From positions 6,757,501 through 6,821,500 of the forward strand of contig NZ_CP116936.1 in the NCBI RefSeq assembly GCF_028475105.1: a stretch of DNA of 64,000 nucleotides. The letters are read 5' to 3'. Below, piece after piece: positions 1 to 7,881 of this stretch; position 1 is the first letter of the stretch, and every line of letters starts with the position of its first letter. Made by a program: the position numbers and the translations under genes. Source of the DNA: Micromonospora sp. LH3U1. GTDB lineage: Bacteria > Actinomycetota > Actinomycetes > Mycobacteriales > Micromonosporaceae. Below the pieces are notes generated by a model. The model ran no database searches. It was given only the letters and a program-made list of their open reading frames with translations, and was not told the DNA's origin.

Positions 1-226
1 CCATGAAGTCGAGCTCGGCCGGCGGGCCGTTGCGGCCCAACGCCCTGGCGAAGTCGGCCATGAACATCACCGCGCCCTTGAGTACGCACACCAGCAGCAG
101 TCCGTCGGTCACGTGGGCGTAGTCGGCGGAGATCTGCTTGGCCAGCTCCGCCGTCTTCTCGCGAATCTGTGCCTCGGAGATGATCACGTGGTCGATGTCG
201 GCGTCGTACCAGGAGCCATCAGCCAT
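1..226 (-). CDS. hpt: Hypoxanthine phosphoribosyltransferase, N-terminal part (runs off the left edge)
   Basis: Purine salvage enzyme that joins hypoxanthine or guanine to PRPP in the cytoplasm. Only the first 75 codons are in the window; the gene continues beyond base 1. The visible protein begins MADGSWYDADID and contains ISEAQIREKTAELAKQI, then LLLVCVLKGAVMFMADFARA, which matches the phosphoribosyltransferase beta-strand and the loop that contacts pyrophosphate (VLKGA). The ATG at 224-226 is preceded on the minus strand by AGGAG about 6 nt upstream, which supports this start. The PRPP-binding aspartate motif would lie outside the window. In many actinobacteria hpt lies directly downstream of tilS; here a 45-residue reading frame and a divergent regulator gene lie between them. 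Confidence 0.93.
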   Translation of the reverse strand, partial: MADGSWYDADIDHVIISEAQIREKTAELAKQISADYAHVTDGLLLVCVLKGAVMFMADFARALGRNGPPAELDFM

Positions 227-326
227 GACTCCTAGCCTGCCGTACGTCGGATGGCCTTCGTCGGCGGGGCCGCACCTTTTGGCGCGGTCCCGCCGAGGAT
301 TTTCCTCGCAAATTACCCTAACCACA

Positions 327-464
327 TCAGTTGGTGCGTGACCGCCAACGGCGGCCGTCGTCGCTGGGCTTCCAGTCGGCCGAATCGCGGCTGTCGAGGG
401 TGAGGCCGGCCGCCGAGGCGACGGCGAGCAGGACGAGGAACAGGAGGAAGAGCAGGAACTCCAT
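327..464 (-). CDS. 45-residue membrane-anchored peptide of unknown function
   Basis: A tiny gene that is easily missed. The product starts MEFLLFLLFLVLLAVASAAG, a single very hydrophobic helix of about 20 residues at the extreme N-terminus. A charged tail of about 25 residues follows (DSRDSADWKPSDDGRRWRSR). The start is the ATG at 462-464 with a weak purine-rich site upstream. A typical N-in signal anchor would have positive charges before the helix; here they are after it, so an N-out/C-in topology is likely with the tail in the cytoplasm. Codon usage is as GC-rich as the neighbours. It sits between hpt and the divergent GlxA-type regulator. The family was not recognised, though short peptides of this kind near tilS/hpt are common in related actinobacteria. 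Confidence 0.65.
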   Translation of the reverse strand: MEFLLFLLFLVLLAVASAAGLTLDSRDSADWKPSDDGRRWRSRTN

Positions 465-557
465 GGCGGCGCTCACTTTCGCATGATTGCTGTCGGTTTC
501 GCCGCCGGTGCGCACCGGACTGAGACCAGTCTGCGACCACTCGCGCCGACCGGACAG

Positions 558-571
558 TGGCAGGAATGCCA
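558..571. promoter_or_regulatory. Inverted repeat between divergent genes, candidate operator
   Basis: TGGCA-N4-TGCCA is a perfect dyad 44 nt upstream of the GlxA-type regulator start, in the divergent intergenic region. It lies about 30 nt upstream of the inferred -10 box (TACCCT, 603-608), so a bound protein could act on that promoter. Autoregulation by the neighbouring AraC-type protein is possible but unproven. Confidence 0.3.
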
Positions 572-614
572 TTGCCCATCGATTTACTGCCACCTGTCGG
601 GTTACCCTCGTCAC

Positions 615-1577
615 ATGCTCAGGTCCATCGCCGTTCTCGCCCTCGACCAGGTCGCCCCCTTCGAGCTCGGCGTGCTCGCGGAGGTGTTCGGCACCGACCG
701 GACAGCCGACGGATTCCCCGGCTACCGCTTCCAGGTGTGCAGCCCCGACGGCGCTCCCGTGCGTACCTCGTCCGGCTTCCACCTCACCCCGCACGCCGAC
801 CTCGGCCCGGTGGACGAGGCCGACCTGGTGGCCATCCCCGCGCACAGCCAGGGCACGACCGTTCCCGGCCCGGTGCTCGACGCACTGCGCCGCGCCGACG
901 CTCGCGGAGCCCACCTCTTCAGCGTCTGCTCCGGCGCCTTCCTGCTCGGCGAGGCCGGGCTGCTCGACGACCGCGAGTGCACGACCCACTGGCGGTACGT
1001 GGACGAGCTGCAACGCCGGCACCCGCGCGCCCGGGTGCGCTGCAACTCGCTCTACGTCCAGGACGGTCGGCTGCTCACCAGCGCCGGCACGGCGGCCGGC
1101 ATCGACGCCTGCCTGCACCTGATCCGCCAGGAGCACGGCTCGGCCACCGCGACCCGGCTGGCCCGGCGGATGGTGGTCCCGCCGCACCGCGACGGCGGCC
1201 AGTCACAGTACGTCGAGGCGCCCATCCCGAAGGCCCCCGAGGCGTCCACCCTGGAGCCGGTGCTGGAGTGGCTGATGGGTCACCTGGATCGGACGATCAC
1301 CGTGGAGGAACTGGCCGCCCGCGCCGGTATGGCACCGCGTACCTTCGCCCGCCGGTTCCGCGCCGAGACCGGCACCACCCCGCACGACTGGCTCACCAAC
1401 CAGCGGGTGCTGCTCGCCCGGCGGCTGCTGGAGGAGACCCCGTTGAGCGTGGAGGCGGTCGCCGACCAGTCCGGCTTCGGCGACGCGGCTGCCCTGCGCC
1501 ACCACTTCAGCCGCCGAGTCGGCGCCACCCCACACAGTTACCGGACCACCTTCCGGGACCGGGCGGTCAGCGGCTGA
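615..1577 (+). CDS. GlxA-family transcriptional regulator (DJ-1/PfpI domain plus AraC HTH)
   Basis: A 320-residue regulator. Residues about 1-170 form a DJ-1/PfpI-like (class I glutamine amidotransferase-like) ligand domain, with the nucleophile-elbow cysteine in FSVCSGAFLL at about residue 105. Residues about 215-315 form an AraC-type double helix-turn-helix (TVEELAARAGMAPRTFARRF, then SVEAVADQSGFGDAAALRHHF). Longer in-frame starts exist, but the ATG at 615 begins the conserved MLRSIAVLALD strand. It also sits exactly 6 nt after a TACCCT -10 box (603-608), so the mRNA is probably leaderless. The family senses small molecules, often nitrogen or aldehyde-related, but the ligand here cannot be inferred. 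It converges on tilS with a 36 bp gap. Confidence 0.88.
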   Translation: MLRSIAVLALDQVAPFELGVLAEVFGTDRTADGFPGYRFQVCSPDGAPVRTSSGFHLTPHADLGPVDEADLVAIPAHSQGTTVPGPVLDALRRADARGAHLFSVCSGAFLLGEAGLLDDRECTTHWRYVDELQRRHPRARVRCNSLYVQDGRLLTSAGTAAGIDACLHLIRQEHGSATATRLARRMVVPPHRDGGQSQYVEAPIPKAPEASTLEPVLEWLMGHLDRTITVEELAARAGMAPRTFARRFRAETGTTPHDWLTNQRVLLARRLLEETPLSVEAVADQSGFGDAAALRHHFSRRVGATPHSYRTTFRDRAVSG

Positions 1578-1613
1578 GGCCAGCCGACCCGACGCACCAC
1601 CCGAAGCAGCTGG

Positions 1614-2606
1614 TCAGGTCGGCTCCACCGACGCCAGTCGATCGGCGCGGCGAAGCACCCGGATGCCTCCGGGGAGGTCGGCAGGGCCCTGACCGCGCCA
1701 GCCTGTGACCAGGGCGTCCAGAGCAGCGACGTGCCGGTACGACAGGGCGCCCGGCGAAGCGCCCAGCTCACGCGCCCAGGTGTGCAGCACCCGGCCACGT
1801 ACTGCGGGGACCAGGGCGACCAGCGCCGGCACGGAGAGCCCTCCGTCGGAACATCGAGCCGCCGCCAGCGCCGTTCCCGCCAACTCGTCGAGCGCGGCGT
1901 TGTCGGCCGCCACCAGCCGGGCGGTACGCGCGAGGTTGTCCACCACACCGGGCCCGAGCGCCCGCACCAGCGCCGGCAGCAGATCGGCCCGTACGCGGGA
2001 CCGGGCGTACGACGGGTCGGTGTTGTGCGGGTCCTGCCACGGGCTCAGCCCGAGCACGGCGCACGCGGCGCGCGTCTGCTCCCGACCGATCTCCAGCAGC
2101 GGACGCAGCAGCGGCACCCCGTCCAGCTCCCGCCGGGCGGGCATCCCGGCCAGCCCGCGTGGGCCGGCGCCCCGGGCGAGCGCGAGCAGCACCGTCTCCG
2201 CCTGGTCGTCGCGGGTGTGCCCGGTGAGCACCGCGGCCGCGTTCTGCTGGCGGGCCACCTCGGCCAACGCCTGGTAACGGGCCTCCCGGGCGGCTGCCTC
2301 CGGCCCGCCGGGTCGCCCGGCCACCTCCACCCGGACCACGGTCGCCGACGCGAAGCCGACCCCACGCGCCCAGGTGGCCACCGTCTCGGCGCGCTGCGCG
2401 GAGCCGTCCTGCAAGCCGTGGTCGACGGTCACCAGCACCGCGGAGCCGCCCAGCCGAGGTGCCACGAACACGGTGGCCGCCGCAAGAGCGAGCGAGTCGG
2501 CGCCGCCGGAGCAGGCGACCAGGACCGGCCCGCCGGACGGCAGACCGGTCAGGGCTCGGCGGACCGCCACCCTGATCGCGGCCACCGGCGGGGCGAGCGC
2601 GGCCAC
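1614..2606 (-). CDS. tilS: tRNA(Ile)-lysidine synthase
   Basis: Modifies C34 of the tRNA-Ile CAU anticodon to lysidine using ATP and lysine, which makes it read AUA; normally essential. The PP-loop SGGADS is at residues 33-38. Other family signatures are VDHGLQDGSA, LTGHTRDDQAETVLLALARG and a DPSYARSRVR segment. The C-terminus is short, as usual in actinobacterial TilS (about 330 residues). Start chosen: GTG at 2604-2606, 10 nt after the stop of the upstream zincin gene; a second in-frame GTG lies 7 codons further in at 2583-2585. The close spacing implies co-transcription with the zincin gene. Reading upstream of 2606 would run through the neighbouring gene in another frame, so longer starts are unlikely. 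Confidence 0.92.
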   Translation of the reverse strand: MAALAPPVAAIRVAVRRALTGLPSGGPVLVACSGGADSLALAAATVFVAPRLGGSAVLVTVDHGLQDGSAQRAETVATWARGVGFASATVVRVEVAGRPGGPEAAAREARYQALAEVARQQNAAAVLTGHTRDDQAETVLLALARGAGPRGLAGMPARRELDGVPLLRPLLEIGREQTRAACAVLGLSPWQDPHNTDPSYARSRVRADLLPALVRALGPGVVDNLARTARLVAADNAALDELAGTALAAARCSDGGLSVPALVALVPAVRGRVLHTWARELGASPGALSYRHVAALDALVTGWRGQGPADLPGGIRVLRRADRLASVEPT

Positions 2607-2616
2607 CGGCGGGTGA

Positions 2617-3687
2617 TCAGCCAGCGGCCGGGAAGGTGCCGGCCGGGCCGTGCACCCGGGTGACCCAGGCATCGGGGTCGCCCAACTCCGACAGCCGAGG
2701 CAGGGTGAGCGGCGAGTTGAAGATCGAGTTGAACCCGTCCATACCGACCCGTTCCACCACACCGTGCACGAACTTGCGTCCCTCGGCGTACTGGCGCATC
2801 TTGACGTCCACGCCGAGCAGCCGGCGGATCGCCTTCTCCAGCGGGTTGCCCGCCTCCCGGCGCCGGTTGAACGACGCCCGGATCCGCTCCACGCTCGGGA
2901 TCACCTGCGGGCCGACGCCGTCCATGACGAACTCGGCGTGCCCCTCCAGCAGGGTCATCAACGCGGTGAGCCGGTCCAGCACGGCCCGCTGCGCCGGGGT
3001 CTGCACGATGTCCAGCACGCTGGTGCGGCTCTCCGGGTCCCGGACCGCCTCGGACAGGGTGGCCACCCCGCGCCGCAGCCGCTCGACCATCTGCTCGCTC
3101 CCGCTGGACGAGGCGTCGACGAACGCCTGCACCTCGCTGAGGAAGTAGGCCCGCATCCACGGCACGGCGGTGAACTGGGTCCGGTGGGTGACCTCGTGCA
3201 GGCACACCCAGAGCCGGAAGTCCCGTGGGTCGGCGCCGAGCTTGCGCTCCACCTCGACGATGTTCGGTGCGACCAGCAGCAGTTGGCCCGGGTCGGCCGA
3301 GAAGACCTCGTACTGGCCGAGCACCCGGCCGGAGAGGTACGCCAGCACGGTCCCGGCCTGCACCCCGGTCAGCCGGGACCCGATCGCCTCGGTCAACGCC
3401 CCCGGCTGCTTGTCGCCGGAGAGCCGGCTCACCAGCGGAGTGATCACCTCGCGAAGACCGGCGATGTTCGTCGCGGCCCAGTCGCGGCGGTCGACCACCC
3501 GAACCGGCGGATGCGCCACCTGCGCCCGCAGCCCCGTGTAGTCGGCCACGTGCCCGGCCGCCTCATCGGTCAGCCGGCGCAGGTCGCCGACCACGTCAGT
3601 GGCCTCGGCGTACGACACCCGGGGGCCCGACTTGCTCAGAGCCCCCGCGGTGGCGGCGGCCAGATCCCAGTCCACGAACTGCGCCAT
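2617..3687 (-). CDS. Zincin-like metallopeptidase, F420-biosynthesis-associated family (DUF2342)
   Basis: A 356-residue protein of the zinc-dependent family often found next to tilS and hpt and linked by phylogenetic profiling to coenzyme F420-containing actinobacteria (TIGR03883/DUF2342). The zinc motif HEVTH is at residues 164-168, preceded by FRLWVCL. A long helical C-terminal half contains FVMDGVGPQVIPSVERIRASF. There is no signal peptide, so it should be cytoplasmic. Start: ATG at 3685-3687, with TACGGT exactly 6 nt upstream on the minus strand (3694-3699), suggesting a leaderless message. A longer in-frame extension exists but is arginine-rich and lies in the promoter. Enzymatic substrate is not known for the family. 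Confidence 0.87.
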   Translation of the reverse strand: MAQFVDWDLAAATAGALSKSGPRVSYAEATDVVGDLRRLTDEAAGHVADYTGLRAQVAHPPVRVVDRRDWAATNIAGLREVITPLVSRLSGDKQPGALTEAIGSRLTGVQAGTVLAYLSGRVLGQYEVFSADPGQLLLVAPNIVEVERKLGADPRDFRLWVCLHEVTHRTQFTAVPWMRAYFLSEVQAFVDASSSGSEQMVERLRRGVATLSEAVRDPESRTSVLDIVQTPAQRAVLDRLTALMTLLEGHAEFVMDGVGPQVIPSVERIRASFNRRREAGNPLEKAIRRLLGVDVKMRQYAEGRKFVHGVVERVGMDGFNSIFNSPLTLPRLSELGDPDAWVTRVHGPAGTFPAAG

Positions 3688-3790
3688 GGACCCACCGTAC
3701 CCGCGCCGCGACACCCCGGCCCGGCCTCGCGCCCTCGATCGACGCCGACGGCGCCTCCGGCCGGGGCCGACAACTCCCGAACGGCGACGG

Positions 3791-5686
3791 TCAGCGGCAG
3801 CCGCATCCGGCCAGCGCGGCGGCGATCCGGTCCAGCGCGGGCTGGGCGGTTTCCTTCCCACCGGGCACCTTGTCGGTGAGCACCGCGAAGGTGAGCAGCC
3901 GACCGTCGGCCGTGGTGACCAGGCCCGCGATGGAGTGCACCCCGGTCAGCGTGCCGGTCTTGGCCCGCACCGTGCCCGCCCCGGCTCCGGTGCCGGGGGC
4001 GTTGCGGTAGCGGTCGTTTAGGGTCCCGGACCAGCCACCCACCGGCAGGCCACCGAAGACACCGGCCAACTCCGGATGGTCCGGGCTGGCCGCCAGTCGC
4101 ACCAGGTCGGTCAGCAACGACGGGCTGATCCGGTTGCGTCGGGACAGGCCGCTGCCGTCGGAGAGGGTGATCTCGTCGGCGGGCAGGCCGAGCCCGGCCA
4201 CCTCCGCGTCCATCGCGGCGGCGCCCCCGTCGAACGAGGCCGGCTGGTTGCGGGCCAACGCGACCTGGCGGGCGAGCGCCTCGGCCACCAGGTTGTCGCT
4301 CTCGCTGATCATGATGTCGACCAGACGGATCAGCGGCGGAGACTGCACCACGCCAAGCTCGGTGCCCGGTGCCGGGATGGTGCCACCGGCGGCGGCTGGC
4401 ACCGGTGCCGTTCCACGCTTCACGGCACTGGCCGGCACGCCGAGCAGCCGGGCGAACGACTTGCCGGCGGCCAGGTCCGGCTCGGCGAACCGCGCGGCGG
4501 ACCCGTGCTCGACGCCCGGGTCCCTGCGCGCGCCGTCGGTCATCAACGCGGTCACCGCGCCGCCAGACCCGCCGGTGGGGATGTCGTCGTCCCAGCCCGG
4601 GCCGTAGACCGGGCCGGAGTAGACCGAGCCGTCGACCGTGACACTGGTCGGGGTGGCTCCGCCGAGTGCGGTGCGCACCTGGGCAGCCAGGTCGTCGAGG
4701 CGCGCCGCCCCCGGGTAGTAACCCTTCTTGTCGATCGCGAGAGTGGGGTCGCCGCCACCGACGATCACCACCTCGCCGGCCTGCGCGCCGGCAACCGCCC
4801 GGGTGGGAATCCGGTAGCCGGGTTCGCGGGCCGCCAGCACGGTCACCGCGGTCGCCAGCTTGGTCACCGAGGCGGGCACCGTGCCGTCGTCCGCCCCTTT
4901 GGCGAACAGCGTCTGGCCGGAGATCACGTCGGCCACCGAGACGTTCACCCGGTCGCCCAGGTCGGCGGCACCGACCAGCGGATCAAGTGCGGCACGAACC
5001 CCGTCGGGGGTGGGCACCGGGGCGTTCGGATCCGGGCCGGCCAGCACGTCCGACGGGTCGGGCTCCGGCGTCAGGGCAGCGGCGCTCGGCGCTGACCCGG
5101 CGTCGTCGCCCAGCCATCCGGCGACCGGGCCCGGTCGGGTGACGACGACTCCGACCCCGGCGAGCACCAGCAGCAGCACGACGGCCAGCACCACCGGCAG
5201 CCGCCGCCGACGGCGCGGTGCGACGGGCGCGGGTGCCGGTGCCGGTGCGGCACCGGCGGGCGCGGGCAGTGCGGAGATCGGCGGACCCAGCGGTGGCACG
5301 CCGGTCGGGTCGGGAGTGGTTGGCGCATGGCCGGACGGCGGGCTGACCGGCGCCGGACTGACCGGGACCGCAGCGCTCCCGCGCGGCGGCGGGCTGACCG
5401 GGACCGCGGCGTTCTCGCGCGGCGGGCCGCTCACCGGTCGCTCACCGCCGACGACCGGGAAGCGACCGGTGTTCGGGCTGGGCGACACCGTCCCGGCCGG
5501 CGGGCGCCAGGGCAGCGGCGGAGGCCGCTCGGGCACCGTCTCCGGCGCCGAGGGCACTGGCTCGGGAGCCCGTGGAAGGTGTGCCTCGGGGACCGGAACC
5601 CGCCCCGTGGCACCACCGGAGCCGGATCGTCCGGTACCGTGCGCGGAGCCCCCGTCCGGGCGGTAGTGTGAATCTTCCCTCCCCAC
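3791..5686 (-). CDS. dacB: D-alanyl-D-alanine carboxypeptidase/endopeptidase (PBP4, peptidase S13)
   Basis: Class C penicillin-binding protein that trims and cleaves peptidoglycan peptide cross-links. All three active-site motifs are present: SVTK with the nucleophile Ser at about residue 273, SDN at about 463 and KTG at about 576. The 631-residue chain has an unusual architecture. About 155 residues rich in Pro, Ala, Ser and Gly come first, then an RRRRR stop and one membrane helix (about 162-183), then the extracytoplasmic S13 domain. The N-terminal part should therefore be cytoplasmic and disordered. The start is GTG at 5684-5686 behind a very strong purine-rich ribosome-binding site (GGGGGAGGAGGG). 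The gene is divergent from ppa. Confidence 0.93.
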   Translation of the reverse strand: MGREDSHYRPDGGSAHGTGRSGSGGATGRVPVPEAHLPRAPEPVPSAPETVPERPPPLPWRPPAGTVSPSPNTGRFPVVGGERPVSGPPRENAAVPVSPPPRGSAAVPVSPAPVSPPSGHAPTTPDPTGVPPLGPPISALPAPAGAAPAPAPAPVAPRRRRRLPVVLAVVLLLVLAGVGVVVTRPGPVAGWLGDDAGSAPSAAALTPEPDPSDVLAGPDPNAPVPTPDGVRAALDPLVGAADLGDRVNVSVADVISGQTLFAKGADDGTVPASVTKLATAVTVLAAREPGYRIPTRAVAGAQAGEVVIVGGGDPTLAIDKKGYYPGAARLDDLAAQVRTALGGATPTSVTVDGSVYSGPVYGPGWDDDIPTGGSGGAVTALMTDGARRDPGVEHGSAARFAEPDLAAGKSFARLLGVPASAVKRGTAPVPAAAGGTIPAPGTELGVVQSPPLIRLVDIMISESDNLVAEALARQVALARNQPASFDGGAAAMDAEVAGLGLPADEITLSDGSGLSRRNRISPSLLTDLVRLAASPDHPELAGVFGGLPVGGWSGTLNDRYRNAPGTGAGAGTVRAKTGTLTGVHSIAGLVTTADGRLLTFAVLTDKVPGGKETAQPALDRIAAALAGCGCR

Positions 5687-5728
5687 GACCCCCTCCTCCC
5701 CCAGCGAAAAACGGCTTGGGTGACACTA

Positions 5729-5741
5729 CTTCGGTCCGAAG
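5729..5741. promoter_or_regulatory. Perfect dyad in the dacB-ppa divergent promoter region
   Basis: CTTCGG-T-CCGAAG is a perfect 13 bp inverted repeat midway between dacB (start 5686, minus) and ppa (start 5839, plus). It overlaps or adjoins candidate -10/-35 elements on both strands (TGACAC at 5721-5726 and a TATG element at 5744 on the plus strand). It is a plausible operator for coordinated control, but no regulator can be named. Confidence 0.3.
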
Positions 5742-5838
5742 ACTATGCGGCGGCCGGAGTCGGCGGGTGGGCATTCACCCGTCCGGAGGGCCGCCAGTGG
5801 TTCCGTTAGCCAGCGTGGGCAGACGAGGGAGCGTGCAG

Positions 5839-6345
5839 ATGGATTTCGACGTGACGGTTGAGATCCCCAAGGGTCACCGGAACAAGTACGAGGTGGACCA
5901 CAAGACCGGCCGGATCCGGTTGGACCGCACCCTCTTCACCTCCACCCAGTACCCGGCCGACTACGGGTTCATCGAGGGCACGTTGGGCGAGGACGGCGAT
6001 CCGCTGGACGCGCTGGTGCTGGTCCCGGAGCCGACCTTCCCGGGTTGCCTGATCCGCTGCCGCACCATCGGCATGTTCCGGATGACCGACGAAAAGGGCG
6101 GGGACGACAAGGTCCTCTGCGTGCCCTACGAGGACCCGCGCCAGGAGCACCTGCGCGACATCCACCACCTGGGCGAGTTCGACCGGCTGGAGATCCAGCA
6201 CTTCTTCGAGGTGTACAAGGACCTCGAGCCCGGCAAGTCGGTGGAGGGCGCGACCTGGGTCGGCCGCACCGAGGCCGAGGCCGAGATCCACAACTCCTAC
6301 CAGCGGGCCAGGGACGCCGAGGCGCGCGGCGAATCCGCCCACTGA
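5839..6345 (+). CDS. ppa: Inorganic pyrophosphatase (family I, soluble)
   Basis: Hydrolyses pyrophosphate to two phosphates in the cytoplasm and so pulls biosynthetic reactions forward. The 168-residue length is typical of prokaryotic family I enzymes. The signature DGDPLDALVLV supplies metal-binding aspartates, with further family residues in FTSTQYPADYGFIEGT and in the KDLEPGKSV region. The ATG at 5839 begins MDFDVTVEIPKGHRNKYE, the usual N-terminus. Upstream GGGAG at 5828-5832 may serve as the ribosome-binding site. A strong stem-loop lies directly after the gene. Confidence 0.97.
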   Translation: MDFDVTVEIPKGHRNKYEVDHKTGRIRLDRTLFTSTQYPADYGFIEGTLGEDGDPLDALVLVPEPTFPGCLIRCRTIGMFRMTDEKGGDDKVLCVPYEDPRQEHLRDIHHLGEFDRLEIQHFFEVYKDLEPGKSVEGATWVGRTEAEAEIHNSYQRARDAEARGESAH

Positions 6346-6363
6346 CGACAGCTGACGCACCGG

Positions 6364-6397
6364 GCCCGGGGGCCGCTCAACCGAGCAGCCCCCGGGC
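6364..6397. terminator. Bidirectional terminator between convergent ppa and eccD
   Basis: GCCCGGGGGC at 6364-6373 pairs with GCCCCCGGGC at 6388-6397, with an inner GCTC/GAGC stem. It starts 18 nt after the ppa stop and overlaps the last codons of eccD. There is no T-tract, as is usual for such GC-rich terminators. Confidence 0.6.
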
Positions 6398-7780
6398 TCG
6401 GTCGTACAGGTCGAGAACCGCGCAGGCGATCGGCACCACGGCGACCACCAGTGCCGTGTCGGTCAGGTCCGCGACTCGCCCGAGGTACGGCGAGACCGGC
6501 CGGCGGGCGTACCCGGTGCCACCGGCGACGGCCAGCAGGGCCAGCGCCGCACCTCCCAGGATCAGCGCCAACCGCCCGGCGTCGTCGGCCCGGCCGACCA
6601 GCACCGCGCCCAGCACCGCGTAGCCGGCCAGCCCGGCGAGCACCGTCGGCACCCGGTGCCGCAGCGCCACGAACAGCCTCGACCGCAGCAGCAGCACGGC
6701 CGAGGTGACCGCCACCAGCACCCGACCGGCCGTTCCGCCGGCAACCCCGAGGACGACCGCCGCCGCCACCGCCAGCAGGGCGTGCCCGATCAACATCCCG
6801 GTCAGCATCTCCTCGGTGCGGGTCACCGCGGCGTGGACCCGGCTCCGGTCCGGCAGGTCCCGGACCCGTTCCGGCTCTTCCGCGCCGGTCGAGGTCGGCA
6901 GGGTGATGGGCGGCAAAGGAAGCTTGCCCAGCCGGATGGCCAGCAGCGGAATCACGCCGACGGCGAAGACCAGTGCGCTGAGCAGCACCGCCGCCGTACC
7001 GGCCGGGGTCAGCAGCAGCCCACCGAGCGCGGCCCCGGCGCCGATCAGGCCGACCGTGACACCGGCCACGAAGACCCGCAGCCGGCTGGCCACCCCGAGC
7101 AGGCCGATCAGCGCCACCAGCAGCAGCGCCACCGAGCCGGCCAGCAGCTCGGGAGCGCCCACCCAGCGGGCCGGCCCGAACGGCCCGACCGGGTCGCCGG
7201 AGCCGACCGCGAGGGCGCCGGCCGTGAACGCGTACGGCAGCGCGTAGCCGCCGAGCGTCGCCCCGGCGGTGCCGTCGCCGTTGGCGCGGGAGCCCACCGT
7301 GCCGGCCACCGTGAGCACCAGCGCCACCACAGCGGCCGCCAGCCAGCCAGCACGGTGCGTCGGGCCGCCTGCGAGCAGGGCGAGCAAACCGACGGAGAGC
7401 GGCACCGCGGCACCGGCCAGACCGGCGGCCCGGGTGGCGGTGGGCGACCAGGCCCCGCCCCGGCGGCGGGCACCATCGGCGATCGCCTCGACCACGTCGT
7501 CGTACTCCAACTCGGGCCAGTGCGCGCGAGCCGGCACGAGGTGCAGCACCTCACCGTCGCGGACCCCCTGCGGCAGCAGCGCCTGGGCGGTCGCCAGCAG
7601 CGCGCCGTCGGTGCGGCGTAGAACCCAACCACCGTGCTGCTCGCCGTCGTCGGCCAGCCCGACACCGGCGTGCCGGAGCACGTCGGGCAGCAGCTCGGTC
7701 AGGGGCACCTGCTCCGGCAGGGCGACGTCCACCCGTCGTTGCGGCGCGCTGATGGTGACGCGGGCCAGCCCGGTAGTCAT
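6377..7780 (-). CDS. eccD: Type VII secretion integral membrane protein EccD
   Basis: Channel-forming core component of the ESX/type VII secretion membrane complex. Residues about 1-85 form a cytosolic ubiquitin-like (YukD) domain, starting MTTGLARVTISAPQRRVDVA. The rest, from about residue 115 to the C-terminus, is an array of about 11 hydrophobic membrane segments; a charged loop of about 30 residues (GAEEPERVRDLPDRSRVHA) splits it. The length of 467 residues is normal for EccD. The minus-strand ATG at 7780 has GGAGA upstream. It is divergent from eccC, with which it forms the same machine. No EsxA/EsxB substrate pair, eccB or eccE lies in this window, so the remaining parts must be elsewhere. 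Confidence 0.9.
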   Translation of the reverse strand: MTTGLARVTISAPQRRVDVALPEQVPLTELLPDVLRHAGVGLADDGEQHGGWVLRRTDGALLATAQALLPQGVRDGEVLHLVPARAHWPELEYDDVVEAIADGARRRGGAWSPTATRAAGLAGAAVPLSVGLLALLAGGPTHRAGWLAAAVVALVLTVAGTVGSRANGDGTAGATLGGYALPYAFTAGALAVGSGDPVGPFGPARWVGAPELLAGSVALLLVALIGLLGVASRLRVFVAGVTVGLIGAGAALGGLLLTPAGTAAVLLSALVFAVGVIPLLAIRLGKLPLPPITLPTSTGAEEPERVRDLPDRSRVHAAVTRTEEMLTGMLIGHALLAVAAAVVLGVAGGTAGRVLVAVTSAVLLLRSRLFVALRHRVPTVLAGLAGYAVLGAVLVGRADDAGRLALILGGAALALLAVAGGTGYARRPVSPYLGRVADLTDTALVVAVVPIACAVLDLYDRARGLLG

Positions 7781-7881
7781 CGACTGGTCTCCATATCGAT
7801 AGGGATCAGAGGCTGCGCGGACGACAGGACTTTACCTACCATGAGCCAGGCTCGGGTTACCCAGCGCTGTCAGGAGGCCGA

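Noticed and set aside
465..1187. Long minus-strand extension upstream of the 45-residue peptide
   Set aside because: The extension is antisense to the GlxA-type regulator gene. Only its last 45 residues look like a protein.
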